Below, one piece after another: positions 22,732-34,049 of a stretch of 64,000 nucleotides of DNA (its first letter is position 1; the number at the start of each line of letters is the position of its first letter). The DNA comes from Lindgomyces ingoldianus (lineage: Eukaryota; Ascomycota; Dothideomycetes; Pleosporales; Lindgomycetaceae). The DNA lies in the NCBI RefSeq assembly GCF_010093535.1, contig NW_022985228.1, positions 62,001 to 126,000 on the forward strand, read 5' to 3'. Under the pieces are notes generated by a model. That model did not search any database and was not told where the DNA came from. It saw only the letters and a list, made by a program, of their open reading frames with translations. Made by a program: the position numbers and the translations under genes.

Positions 22732-23155
22732 TGTCGCGTACAGCTATCCGCCTACATATATCCTTCTGCTGTGCTAGCTAGGAGGTTGACCTTTTAGCAA
22801 ACGCAACAGTTATGAGCCTAGTTTGCGGCGTAGTGTAGATGGTTAGCGCTTAAAAAATTTGCGCACCCCTGCTCTACTAATAGGATTGCATTATCCTAGA
22901 GCACTGCTTGTTTAATTCCCACGCTTAGCAAAGAGCATTTAGGCAGTGCGCCTATTACAGAGGCTACCTTGTATTTAGATCTGTCTCTAAGTTCTGTTGC
23001 TTAGGCTAGAGGAAGGGTGTGTTAAGGTTGTTTCACTATGTTTCACCTCTCTTGTTCCACAGTTTAAGCTAGGGGGTGTGTCGCGTACAGCTATCCGTCT
23101 ACATATATCCTTCTGCTGTGCGAGCTAGGAGGTTGACCTTTTAGCAAACGCAACA
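22732..23155 (+). mobile_element. TRIM (424 bp) with 77-bp LTRs
   Basis: LTRs 22732-22808 and 23079-23155 begin TGTCGCGTACAGC and end AAACGCAACA. TSD GTACT is perfect (22727-22731 and 23156-23160). PBS GTTATGAGCCTAG follows the 5' LTR; polypurine AAGCTAGGGGGTG precedes the 3' LTR. The 270-bp interior has no protein-coding capacity but contains a tRNA-like stretch. The two LTRs differ at only two positions that I could see, so it is young and almost free of RIP. It must use another element's enzymes, most likely copia's. Confidence 0.93.
22823..22931 (+). other. tRNA-like segment inside the TRIM
   Basis: TAGTGTAGATGG at 22831-22842 fits the pol III A-box consensus TRGYNNARNNGG, and TGTTTAATTCC at 22909-22919 matches the B-box GGTTCGANNCC with three differences, two of them RIP-type. 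TTTGC near 22823 can pair with GCAAA near 22928. An intact cloverleaf was not found, so this is a tRNA-derived relic at best and not a tRNA gene. Confidence 0.4.
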
Positions 23156-23160
23156 GTACT

Positions 23161-24700
23161 TATAACACTCTACTAAAAATATAACTTTATATTTATTAAA
23201 TATAAAGCTGTCTTTTTTTACCTACTAGTATAAAGTGTGCTTTTAAATTACTAACGCTTATAGACTATATTTTTACGCTTAGACTTAGAAGAGCTCTAGC
23301 ATACATGCGCAGGACACTTAGGCTCTAAAGCTCTACAAGCTCTAGTTAAAAGTGCAAAGAATGTATAAATAATAAGTATAAAGTAAGTATACTGTAAGCA
23401 CTGCGCAACAACACATGCTAAGCAGGTTATATTAAGAAGACTAAAAAAGCAAGCTCTCTACTTATTTTAAAGAATTACATAGAACATGTTTAATATGCTA
23501 TTAAGGCGCAGTAAAGCTTTATAGATAATAATTATTAAAAATAAATATAGTAGTAAAATCTTTTTATACTTTTTTTAAGCAAAAACACTTTTAGAAATTT
23601 AGAAAGTAATAAAAAGCTTTAAGAGCATAGTGTCTAATTAATATAAGCTCTAGATTAGTAAAATATAGTAAAATAATAACACTACTACACTTTTTTAGTA
23701 TAAAAAGTTAAGGTATAAGCATTAAGTAAAAGAATTTAGCATTAATATTAAAAGCTTTTTACTATATACTTATAAACTAAATAAAGCTGTAGAAAGAGCT
23801 AAATAAAAAATAATTATAAAGTTTATTAAAATAAAAAGCAGCGTAGCACTTCTTAAAAAGCTCTAGCTAGAAGTAGTAGACGCAGCAACATAGCTGTATA
23901 ATATAAGCCTGTTACACATATATAACCTACACTTATTAAATAAAGTCTTAGATGTGTAGTTTACTAACTACTTTAAATACTATAAGCTAAAGTAGGTAAA
24001 AAGTGCTATAGCTAATTTAAGGCCTAATTAGAGTAGAACCTACGCATATAGCTATTACGCTTACCTACTTAATAGAGAGTAAGCAGCTAGGTGTTAGAAG
24101 CAAAGCTTTAAAGTAACTTTATAAGGCTACATAAAATATTTTATAGGCTATAAAGCCTTAAATATTTATAAAATATAAGTTCTATTACTTAACTAAGTAA
24201 TTACTATAAAAAATATAGCTTTTAATAAAACACACTTTTATAAAAATAAAGTAATAAACTAATTTTTTAAAAAGAAGCTTCTAAAATTTTTAAAATTTTT
24301 AATAAATAAAGTAAGATTTATAATGTAAAAAAAGCTTTTAAGCTTTTGCCTTAAAAGTTAAATAAGTAGTAAAGTAATATACTAATTTAAAAGCTTTAAA
24401 AGTATAAGCTTAAAAGTGCAGAAACTAAAAAGCTTATTAGAACTTAAGTTAGCTAGCTAAAAAATTAGCACTTAAAAGTAGAAGTAACTATGTAAGTAAT
24501 AAGTATAGTAAGTAAGTTACTAAAGATTTATGTAGTTTTTAATAAACATATAGCACTTATTACTCTAGAGCTAACTTCTAAGCTAGAGCTTATAGATAGC
24601 TCTACAACACGCCCTATATAGAGTAGGCACAAGCATACTAGTAATCTTTAAGAAGTGCACTTAACTAGAGAAGCAGATTTACTAAGCTTATTAAGTTAAA
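23161..24700 (+). pseudogene. Copia integrase relic
   Basis: After the TRIM the frame continues with RRALAYMRRTLRL-like residues (the HxxxGH zinc-binding region), SILQALRNNTC, YIKKTKKASSLLILK and YAIKAQ, followed by the degenerate catalytic core. Stops and Y/I/K-rich translation reflect RIP. The exact catalytic residues are not legible. Confidence 0.6.
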
Positions 24701-25299
24701 TAGCTAACTTACTAGTTAAAAAATTAACTTTTACTTTTTACACTAGAACATTATTTTTTATAGCTTTAGTTAAAGTAAGTAAGGCACTTTTTAAATATAT
24801 ATATAATAAAAAAAGCTAAGGACTAGCTACACATATAAGCTAAAAAATATAAAGGTAAGATTTTAATAACCTAGGTAAGCTTAGAGGTGCAGTAAGTAAA
24901 GGTATATATATAACACTTTTAAAAAAAAAAGTAGTATACACATTACTTTAGTTAATCTAGAGCACTTTTAAATAAACTTTCATAGAGCATTTATTACTTA
25001 TAATAATAAAGCGCTTAAAACACTTTATATAGTGTTTTTTATAGCTGCCTTTTTTAGGTAGCTTTAACTAAGAGCTTATAAGCTTTTAAAAGAACTCTTA
25101 AAATAAAAAGATTTATATAAACACTTATATAAAAATCTTTTTAAGATTATAGCATAAAAAGAGATAGCTACCCTACTTAAAAAAAGCACTTAAACAAATT
25201 ATATAAACTAAAGTAATATCTAATCTGCTTTTACTAAAGTAAGTCTTTATATATAAATTTAACTAAGATAAGTATTTTACTAAATGTAAAGCTTATATA

Positions 25300-26860
25300 T
25301 ATATATATAGTAATTTCTAGAGTAGAGACTTACTTTAGTTAACTTATACTACTACTTTTATAGCTAGATTCTTCTAAATAGTAATAGTAATAGCAGCTTA
25401 ATTTAACCTAAAAATTAGGTAATATAATGTTATAAGCATGTTCTTAAACGTGCACAATAAAGGTAAGCTAGAAGTAACATGCAAGCTTCTAAAAGGCTTT
25501 ATAAAGCCTAGCATATGCATTAAGCTTCTCTAAGCTTTATATAGACTACGCAACTTACTAATCTTATAGTACTAAGAGCTTTTATAGGCTTTTTAAAAGC
25601 TTAAGCTTATTTTATTTAAAAAGAAGCTGTGCTTATTTTTTAACTATAATTACTATATTTTACTTTTTTTTATATAGATAACATACTTTATATCTATTAC
25701 TATAATAATAAGTTAGAAGCTTACTAATTAATTAATGTAATTAAAAAAATATATAAGCTAGAAAATTAAAGGCTATATAAATAGTTTTTAAAAATTAAAA
25801 TAATTAAAAATAAAAAAGCTAAGATAATCTAGCTAGTACATAACATGTCTATTAAAAAAGTAGTAAAAAAGTTTAACTTTATAGAAAGTGTGCTCTTTCT
25901 AAGAACTTCTCTACTGTTAGAAGAGCTTATAAGTAACTAGAGATTAGTAATAAAGTATAAAATTAAGGAATACTAAAAGCGTATAGAATTAACACTTTAC
26001 ACTGTAATTATAGTGCGCCTTAATATAGTGTTTGCAGCATCTTAGCTCTCTTACTACCTAATAAACCTAGAGAAGCAGCACTTCTAGGTAGTAAACTAGG
26101 CAATTATATACCTGTACTGCATAAGGTATATAGGCATACAGTATAGAGCACTAAAAGGCGCGTAACTTATTATATATAAAGACACATTTTTTACTAATTA
26201 TATAAAGACTAAATAATTATTTTATACATACATTATTTTACTTTTTAAGAAACTAATTTTATAGAAAGTAACTTTCTAGCTAATAGTAACTACATCTATA
26301 ATAAAGGCTAAGCTGCTTACTTTAGTGCACATTATAAAGAAATTACTAGCTTTAAAAGACTTTTGTAAAAAGCTTACTTTAAAGCTAGGCACACTATAGT
26401 AAATCTACTATAATAACTAGCAGATAATCTAGTTAGTAGTAGAGAAGAACGCCTAAATAACTACCTACCTGCGCTACATTAATATCTAAAACATGTAGCT
26501 GCGCTAGAAGCACAGAAAAGAATCTTTTAAAGTGCGCTATATTAAAATAAGCAACATGCTAGCAGATAGACTTATAAAGCACCTGCTAAAATAGTAATTT
26601 AAACACTTTAAGTAGCGTTTTAACTTTAAAGACATATAAATAAGCTTTTAAAAAAAGAAAGTATTAATTATTAATAGTAAAGACATTTTTACACTGCCTA
26701 AAAACAAAAGTTTTAGCTACTAGTAAAAACACTTCTTTATGCTATAAAGTTTAAGCAGGGATTTAGTACATAAGATGCGCAAAAACATAGAACGCCTAAA
26801 CTATAAGAACATTAACAAGCTTACCTAAAAGTTTCTTAGCGCGCTAGCAACACGCTAGAA
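25300..26860 (+). pseudogene. Copia reverse transcriptase and RNase H relic
   Basis: RT: KPSICIKLL-x-ALYRLR (family LKKALYGLKQ), CLFFNYNYYILLFFYIDNIL where families have YVDDIL (D>N), and KKVVKKFNF. Then EYQKRIELTLYTVIIVRLNI and YLYCIRYIGIQYRAL, the typical copia post-RT block. RNase H: SIIKAKLLTLVHIIKKLLAL (family STTEAEYLAL), YYNNQQII, LRYINI. About 26680-26860 reads LPKNKSFS and LREDNTL and ends the polyprotein. Confidence 0.85.
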
Positions 26861-26883
26861 GCTTAGAGAAGATAACACTTTAC

Positions 26884-26962
26884 TTTTTTTCTTTTTTTCT
26901 TTTTTTCTTTTTTTCTTTTTTTCTTTTTTCTTTTTTTTCTTTTTTTCTTTTTTCTCTTTTAC
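26884..26962. repeat. (CTTTTTTT)n-type microsatellite
   Basis: Pyrimidine run with C every 6 to 8 T, directly after the copia polyprotein. Lengths vary by one or two T, consistent with slippage. Confidence 0.95.
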
Positions 26963-27289
26963 TATATTTTTTTTACTTTAAGAACTAGCTAAAGCTAGGA
27001 CATAGCCTATAGCTTGTTAGTCTAATCTAAGGTATAACACACAATCTTTATAGAAAAGCTTACCTCCTTGTTCTCTGTAATAAGTAATGTAATAAAGCGC
27101 TGCGCATAAACAACAGTAATAGGGGGACTGTAAATAGGTTAAAAGCTAGATTACCCTACACACTGCTACAGGGCTTACAGGGGCAGGCAGCTGTGCCTAG
27201 AGGAATAGCGCTAGCAGTGTAAACTACTAGTGGCAGAATTATAGCACTCCCTACTAGAGCGCCCTGCAAGCGCACTCTTTATGCAGCTT

Positions 27290-27440
27290 AGACAGGACTG
27301 CGCGCGGAGCGCACTAGGGGGAGGCTGGCGGGGGGTGGTGGGCGCGGGCTTGCGGGTACGCGCAGGGCGGCGGGGGGTAGTGGGCGCGGGCTTGCGGGCA
27401 GCACGGCCCTGCAGAGCAGCAGCACGCGAGTAAGCAGCTC
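27290..27440. other. GC-rich patch with a 37-bp-spaced repeat in the copia 3' region
   Basis: GGCGGGGGGTRGTGGGCGCG followed by GGCTTGCGGG occurs twice (about 27329-27358 and 27367-27396). It is the most GC-rich short stretch in the window and contrasts sharply with the surrounding TpA-rich sequence. The minus-strand open frame here is low-complexity (A/P/R/S) and is not a gene. Confidence 0.85.
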
Positions 27441-27623
27441 TTTTAGCTTTATTAAGCTACAGATGCATGTTAGCAAAAATTATAAATAGGTTTAAAGCTA
27501 TTTTTAAAGCTTTTAAAAGCATTAACTTACACATAGTATGTTAGTTAGACTTATACTAGAGAAGCTTAAGAAGCAGTAGAATTTATTTACCTCTATTGCA
27601 GCAATTACAGCACGCACGTGACC

Positions 27624-27695
27624 TGCGCTGCCTCGGGAAACAAGCATTGCGCTGCCTAAGGAAATAAGCATTACGCTGCCTAGGGCAATAAGCAT
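27624..27695. repeat. 24-bp tandem repeat x 3
   Basis: Unit TGCGCTGCCTCGGGAAACAA plus GCAT, at 27624, 27648 and 27672. Later units differ by RIP-type or single changes. It lies in the copia interior just before the polypurine tract. Confidence 0.92.
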
Positions 27696-27783
27696 AAACA
27701 CAGGGTAAACGCGCAGCGCTGCTCTAATAAGCTAAGTTAACACTTAACGCAGGTAAGCTGCTGCGCAGCTCACCTAGAGGGTG

Positions 27784-27980
27784 TGTCGCGTATACTAAGA
27801 GCCTTGGCTAGGGCTTAGAGCCTAGGACTAGGGCTTAGAGCCTGAGACGCAGCTTAGAATCTAGAGATATTATGTTCCAAAGCTTAGTGTATATAAGGAG
27901 AGCCCTCAGCTCTCTTAGATAGCTGAGTCACTTCATCTAATCTTCTAAACAGCTACTGCTAGGCTATTTTATCCTCTACA
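27784..27980 (+). repeat. 3' LTR of copia
   Basis: 197 bp after CTAGAGGGTG. Inner part RIP-mutated (GGCTAGGGC for GGCTGGGGC), outer part clean (GAGTCACTTC, ATCCTCTACA), the mirror of the 5' LTR. Confidence 0.92.
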
Positions 27981-27985
27981 TTAAT

Positions 27986-29288
27986 ACTATAGTGTTAGAA
28001 AAGATTAAGAAGTTTTACTACTTCTACTAATTATATAACTAGGCTTTATAAAGATTTAAGTTTATAATTAAAAATAACACTTACTTTAACTATAAAGTTA
28101 TTATTAACATTATATAAATTAATAATAAAAATGTTTTATATATTATTAATCTAAACATATTATTTTAAGCTACTACATTTCTAAAATCTATGTCTCTATA
28201 AGATACCTAGAATGCACTATGTAAATGCTAGATTAACACTTATTAAGAACTCCTAGACTACATTATAGATAACCTTAGTATAAACTTTACCTTAAAAGAT
28301 TTTTAAGCTTATGTAAGAACAGAGCTCTGTACCACTACGCTAATACAACTAAAAAGGTGCAAATAATCAACCAACAGTTGATTATTGCGTACAGAATAGT
28401 ATATATACCCGTTGTACGTAAGCACCATCTCGGCCTTACAGCTTTTGTAAAGACTATAAGAGCTATATATAAGCAGATGCCTATAAAAGCATATTAAGTA
28501 GTTAGAAAAGTTAAGCGCATGTATGCACTTTTTAGATAAGTGTTTAACATTCTAAAGACTAAGCTAAGTAACTGTATAGATAATAAGGCTATTCTATAGA
28601 TAGCAGTTAAGGCTATAAACAACACAGCTAGCCTACATAGTCTAGTACCTACACTGCTAGTCTTTAGAGCATACTTAAAAATTAACCTAGACTTTTTACT
28701 ATTACTAGACATTATTACATAAGAAAGTGCTATGTAGAAGGTAATAAAGATGCTTTAAAAAGACTATATAAAAGTTAATATTAATTATATAATAAACGCC
28801 TGTAATAGCCTTATAATATATAAAGTTGTTAATTTTTTTTTTGCTTAGAAATTATGGCATAACAAGAGAAAAAAGCCTAAACTAGCCTATATAAGATTAA
28901 AAGCATAAAAGAAAAGACATTATTATTAAGATAAAACAACAGTCTACTAAAGCTCTAATATACATAGGTTAAACTATACTATAAAAAAAAGAAAAAAAAT
29001 AACTTTCTTATAATAAATAACTTAGATAAACTAATTATTATATAAAGAAATTCTATAAGGAAAAAGAAAAGAGAACAGCTTTATAAAAATGTTATAAAGG
29101 CAGAACTAAAGCCTACTATAGACTAAGCCTCTTAGAATAGTAATGCTACACTAGTGTAAAAAGAAGATATAAATACTAGAAGAAGTAGAAGGTAAAGAAA
29201 ACCTACATAAAGTCTAGACTAAGTATTTCTAACTAAGAAAATAAAATAATTAGGCCTTATCTATTAAGCTTTATATAAATAGTGTAAT
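27986..29288 (+). pseudogene. Copia H integrase catalytic core and C-terminus relic
   Basis: In frame across the TTAAT TSD: FKFIIKNNTYFNYKVIINII (family FKF-x-IKDD-x-x-FNY-x-I-x-DIM), NNKNVLYIINLNILF, FLKSMSLQDTQNALCKC, YQELLDYIIDNLSINF, and after the solo LTR at 28312-28440: VFNILKTKLSNCIDNKAILQ, IAVKAINNTASLHSLVPTLL, VFRAYLKI. These are hallmarks of fungal copia integrases (AINDSAGP...LVPTLLVFGAYPR). D>N, G>S/R and Q>stop changes fit RIP. The C-terminal part runs to the Fot1 insertion at 29289. Confidence 0.82.
28312..28440 (-). repeat. Solo LTR (129 bp) of the TRIM2 family
   Basis: The reverse complement begins TGTAAGGCCGAGATGGTGCT, as at 48534, and ends TTCTTACA. Flanks GCTTA and GCTTT give an imperfect 5-bp TSD (4 of 5). 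It interrupts the copia H integrase. Confidence 0.85.
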
Positions 29289-30074
29289 TAACGTACTTCA
29301 TGGGCGAGTCGCTCACACACCTGAGTCGCTCACTTTTACTAAGACCCCACCCTAACAAACTCTATTATAGCCCATAACAACCCGCTCTAGCACTATATAG
29401 TACAGTACAGCCTAGAATATTATTTAGATACTACTTCTACTTCTTGCTTACATGTTTGCGCGTTATGCCTAGTCTAATTGCACTGTCTGCAGCGCCTTTA
29501 GGATAGCTTACCTACTTTAGCTTGCACCTGCTTTTTTGCCTTCTTCCTGTTACTGCGCGCCCTAAACTTCTTTAAAGCTGTTAAGTGTAAGCTTTTCTAA
29601 ATTATTAAGGTCTCTTCTGCCTTAATCTACTTTCTTTTATGTAATTTATGTTATGTAGTAGCTTTATTAGCTGCTTAAAGCTTAGTAATTTTCTATTACA
29701 CTAACACTAGCTTATGCGTAATTATTACTGCCCTCTTTAAGACCTTTTTAAACGCCTTAACTATAAAAGTTAGTAAACTATTTATATGCTTCTAAATCCT
29801 TATTTTTATAAGCATTAATTATAACCTAAGTTCTAAAGTATTACTTAGGGTTTACAACTACTAGGGCTTATTATATATAGGTAGTAGTAGTAATAGAGTG
29901 CACAACTTTACATTAAGGCCTATTATAACTTGTTATAGGTTAAAAGGAACTAATCTAGCGCCTTAGAACCCTTCTTAGATATTACTAGAAGTAATTATAG
30001 TATTATAAGCTACTTTAAAGCATAGCAGGAACTTTATTTTTATAATATAAGTAATCTAGTTGCGCATAAGGTTT

Positions 30075-30392
30075 TGTCACGGTATCCTCCCCGGATCCCA
30101 GACATAACTGTATCAGACGCGTACTAGAGTAGTATTAGTGCACGTCTAACACAAACACAACACAACATAGACATAAACTTAAGCATAAACTGCCTTAACA
30201 CTAACTAAACTTAGAATAGGCTTAATTTATACTTAAAGCGCTTAGACTTTTAAGCTAAGTATTTAATTACTAATTTTTTTTTAAACTTTTCTATTTCTTA
30301 CATAATGTCTTGTACCTACTATAATACCTTATATAGTAATTAAACTAGACTTCTGTAAAGCTCTATAACCTTACTTATGCATAATTATAACA
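30075..30392 (+). repeat. 5' LTR of the 30075 gypsy
   Basis: Starts TGTCACGGTATCCTCCCCGG and ends ATAATTATAACA. Clean at the outer edge, heavily mutated in the inner 150 bp. Confidence 0.93.
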
Positions 30393-30899
30393 TTATGTTG
30401 TGTTAAAACCTTAGCTAAAAATAGCCTTTAAATCTAATTTAATAAGCTTAGTACTTACATAACTCTAAGCTATTAAAGTAAGCTAAAAAGCCTTTTAAAA
30501 AGCGCTTACTTTATAAAAAAGCTGCTATATTATAAGCTTTAAAGCTTTTTAAAAGGACTTTAAAGAACAGCTTTATGTTATTAAGCAGTCTATTTCTGCC
30601 TTAACTTCTATTATAGTAGTAGGAACTAAGAACTTACTAGCCTTAAAGCTTACTTAGAAGTTTAGAGATAGCTTAACTCTTTTTTACTTAACACTGCCTA
30701 TAACTTATAACCTTTTTAACTTAGTAATAAAATCTAACTAACTTTCTAATCCTTTACTATTTAATAGAAAATAAAAAGACTTACTTTTCTTTTTATATAA
30801 GCTTTAATATAAACTTAAAAGAAATATAGACTAATTCCTTTTTAAACACTTTTAGTTACTATATACTTACTTTTAACTTAACTATAATATAACAGCCTT

Positions 30900-32500
30900 A
30901 ATTAACTTACTAATAGATAAGAATATTATTAACCTAAATTAATTTATAGTGTTTCTATAAGTAACTTATAAAGACTTAAATAAAAAGTTAACAGCTTTAA
31001 GTTGCCTAAACACTTTATAATAAAAAAAAAAAGCTTTACTTTACACTTTACTAAGTTCTGCTAACTTACATTTAATATAGGCTTAAATAAGATAGGTTTA
31101 ATTACAGCCTTATATAACTCTCTCTTAACTAAACTGCAACGCGCTATAGTAGAAGAACCCCTCCTAAATAACTTTAACATGTATGTAAACCTAATTGCTA
31201 CCTATAATAATAACATAAGGTTCCTCTCTGTACAAGCTTTAATACGCTCTTAAACTAGCGCAGTTGTAAATAAAGACCTTAATGTAATAAAAATTAATTT
31301 AAATTATGCTCTAGTTAGTTCTAAAAAGTGTAAAAATTATAAAAAAAAAAAGTTAATGCTTTAAGTGTAGTAAGCATAGTTATATCTTCTAAAACTGCTA
31401 TATTTCTTTTCTTTAAGTCTACATAAGTAGCGCTGCTAGCATTTATTAAAGATTTTTACTATTTTAATTTTATTTTTATAAGAGCTTTAACTTATATTTA
31501 AGTCTTAATCTCTTTTACTACTCTTAACATAGCTGCAGCTATAGCAGTAGAAGCCTGCAAAAAGGCTTGTCCTAGGGCTAAGTTGCCCTCTAGGACTAAT
31601 TTAACACTAGATCTTTGCTAACTTATAGCCTAAGTTCTCTACTAATAACTAAAAGTACTAAGTTAATATTTCTATATATTTATAATAAAAAACTATATTA
31701 GCCCTAATATAGGCTCTTATTAACTTAGAAGTAAATAGTATAGGTTATATTAATAAAGAACTAGCGTGTAAACTAAATCTTTAATTAACACTGCTTACTT
31801 AAACAATTTACTTAACTAGATTTAATAAAAAATAACTTAAAAAAGGTTTTATTTTTTATACTATAACTATTATAATTACCTACTAACACTATAAGGAGTA
31901 AATTAAGCTCTATGTAATAAACATAGAATGTTATAACCTAATTCTAGAATAACTATAGCTGTATTAGCATAAGGTTACTTTTAATTACTAAAAGTAAGTC
32001 CTAAACTTTAACTCTTTTTAATGCTAAAATGTATGCTTATACTTACACCTAAACAACACCTAAATAGCACTTAATATAAAAAGTCTCTAGACCTACTTTT
32101 TAATAACTTAGAAAAGAACTACTTAAGTAAGGCTAATAAGCTAGGCCTTTTACTAAGATAGGCTATATAAAATAATTTAATAACTACTTAAACTTAAAAA
32201 AAAAAAGCTTTTAAAAAACTTTTACTTACCTAATTTAGACATAAACTAGGACTTAAATAGCAGATAGACATCTGCTACATAAGACCTACTCTATTTATAA
32301 CCCTAGCTTAATAACTAGATTATAAAATCTATGTAGTTATAATTTCTAATATAGACTAAGCTTTAGCTTTCTAAAAATGCACTAACTTAAAAATAATAGT
32401 CCCTTAAAACTACTATAACTTATTATATGTCTTTTTCTAAAATAAGTCTAATAAGCTTTTAATATAATGTCTATATAATTACTAGATAACTTTTAAGCCT
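30900..32500 (+). pseudogene. gag/protease region of the 30075 gypsy
   Basis: A gag-like relic by position. LATYNNNIRFLSVQALIR near 31190-31260 and a basic stretch near 31320-31350 are the only legible pieces; no convincing zinc knuckle was seen. Protease could not be delimited. Confidence 0.45.
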
Positions 32501-32599
32501 AGTAAATAACTTAGTTATAGGCTACTATATAAGATGTTACTAAATAAATTAAAAGTGCTTTAAAAATACCTTAATAAGAACTTAAAAAAAAGGTTTATT

Positions 32600-33720
32600 T
32601 AAGCTAGCTTTTTACTAGTAGTGTTACTTATACTATTTATAAAGAAACCTAGAGGTAGGCTTTAATTCTATATTAACTACTAAAGACTAAATACTATTAC
32701 TATTAAAAACTAATACTTAATTCCTTTTTTACAGAAAACCTTAAGCTAACTAAGTAAAGCAAAGTATTTTATAAAGTTAGATATTATTACTACCTTTAAT
32801 AAGCTAAGAATAGTAAAAGGTAATAAGTAGCTAATAGTGTTTTAGACCTAATATAGACTATTTAAGTACCTAGTAATGCCCTTTAGCTTAGCTAATGCGC
32901 TTAGTACTTTTTAACATTTTATAAACAACTTGCTCTAACCCTACCTAGATGTGTTTTGTACTATGTATATTAATAATATTCTAATCTATAGTAATAGCCT
33001 TTTAGAGCATAAATAGCATGTACGCCTAGTGCTAAAGGCTATAGAAGAAGCAGGTCTATAACTTAATATAGATAAATGCAAGTTCTACTAATTAAAAGTT
33101 ATGTATTTAGAATATGTAATCTTTACAGATAGCATCTAAATAGACCCTATTAAGGTTTAAACTATGCTAGATTAGCAATACTTAAAAGACATAAAAGATA
33201 TTTAAGCTTTTATAAAATTTACTAACTTTTACTAATAATTTATTAATAACTTTTTACAGCTAGTAAGCTTTATAAGTATACTTACTAAAAAAAAGATTTA
33301 ATTTAACTTTAACTTAAATTACTAATAGTTTTTTAACTAGCTAAAGAAAGCTTTTACTAAAGCTTTAATACTCTACTACTTTAACTTTAAACTATTAATA
33401 CTTGTAGAAGCTAATGCCTTAGACTATGTAGTAGCAGGAGTTCTTTTCTAGACTAAGCTAGACAGAACTATTAGGCCTATTATATACTTCTTAAAAAGAA
33501 TAAGCCTTATAAAAAGCAATTATAAGATCTATAACAAGAAATTACTTACTATAGTATACTACTTTAAATAATAGCAACCTAAACTAGAAGGTGCAGCGCA
33601 TTTAATACAGGTCTTATTTAACTATAAGAACTTATAGTACTTTGTAACTATAAAATAACTTAGCTACTAATAAGCTTATTAGTCTAAATACCTATTTTAT
33701 TTTAATTTTAAGATTACTTA
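32600..33720 (+). pseudogene. Reverse transcriptase and RNase H relic of the 30075 gypsy
   Basis: FIKKPRGRL-x-FYINY-x-RLN, TITIKN-x-YLIPFLQK, FIKLDIITTFNKLRI, YLVMPFSLANALSTF, PYLDVFCTMYINNILIYSN (family YLDDILIYS), GL-x-LNIDKCKFY, YLEYVIF and FTNFY. RNase H: LVEANALDYVVAGV near 33400-33440 keeps the DAS/D block in altered form, then IIYFLKRISLIKSNYKIYNK-like residues. Stops at Q/W. Confidence 0.87.
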
Positions 33721-34049
33721 TTATCCTAATTAAAATAAAAGGAAACTAAATGCCCTTATAAAGTAATCCTAAAACATCTTTACTTAAAAAAAAGTGTAAA
33801 AGGCTTAACACTAAACTTTACTTTAACCTAAGCTATTTTTAGACCTTAACCTAAATAAAATAAATTAGATAATTAATTAAATTATTACTAATAAGTATTT
33901 AAATAATAAATTTATCTAAGAAACTTTAGACCTGCTCTAAAACAGCGCTAGTTAGTTAAAGAAGGTAACACTAGCTAACTATAAAAACTAAAATAGTAAG
34001 CTATATTACTATAACTAACTTATAATTCTTAATTTTAACAAACTAAGAA

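Larger units (their letters stand above)
20893..27980 (+). mobile_element. Ty1/copia LTR retrotransposon (7088 bp) carrying a TRIM
   Basis: 197-bp LTRs at 20893-21089 and 27784-27980, TSD TTAAT at 20888-20892 and 27981-27985. The PBS-like GTTATAGGCCTAGCGC follows the 5' LTR directly, and CACCTAGAGGGTG precedes the 3' LTR. Order gag/protease, integrase, RT, RNase H is the copia order. A 424-bp TRIM is inserted between protease and integrase. Heavily RIP-mutated except at the outer LTR edges and a GC-rich patch near the 3' end. Confidence 0.92.

Noticed and set aside
22823..22931. Functional tRNA gene
   Set aside because: A- and B-box-like motifs only; acceptor and T-stem pairing is incomplete and it lies inside a retroelement.
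27288..27476. 62-codon minus-strand frame rich in A, P, R and S
   Set aside because: Product of a GC-rich internal repeat in copia, no start context or family.
28494..28712. 72-codon minus-strand frame
   Set aside because: Antisense to the copia H integrase, whose plus-strand motifs are clear.
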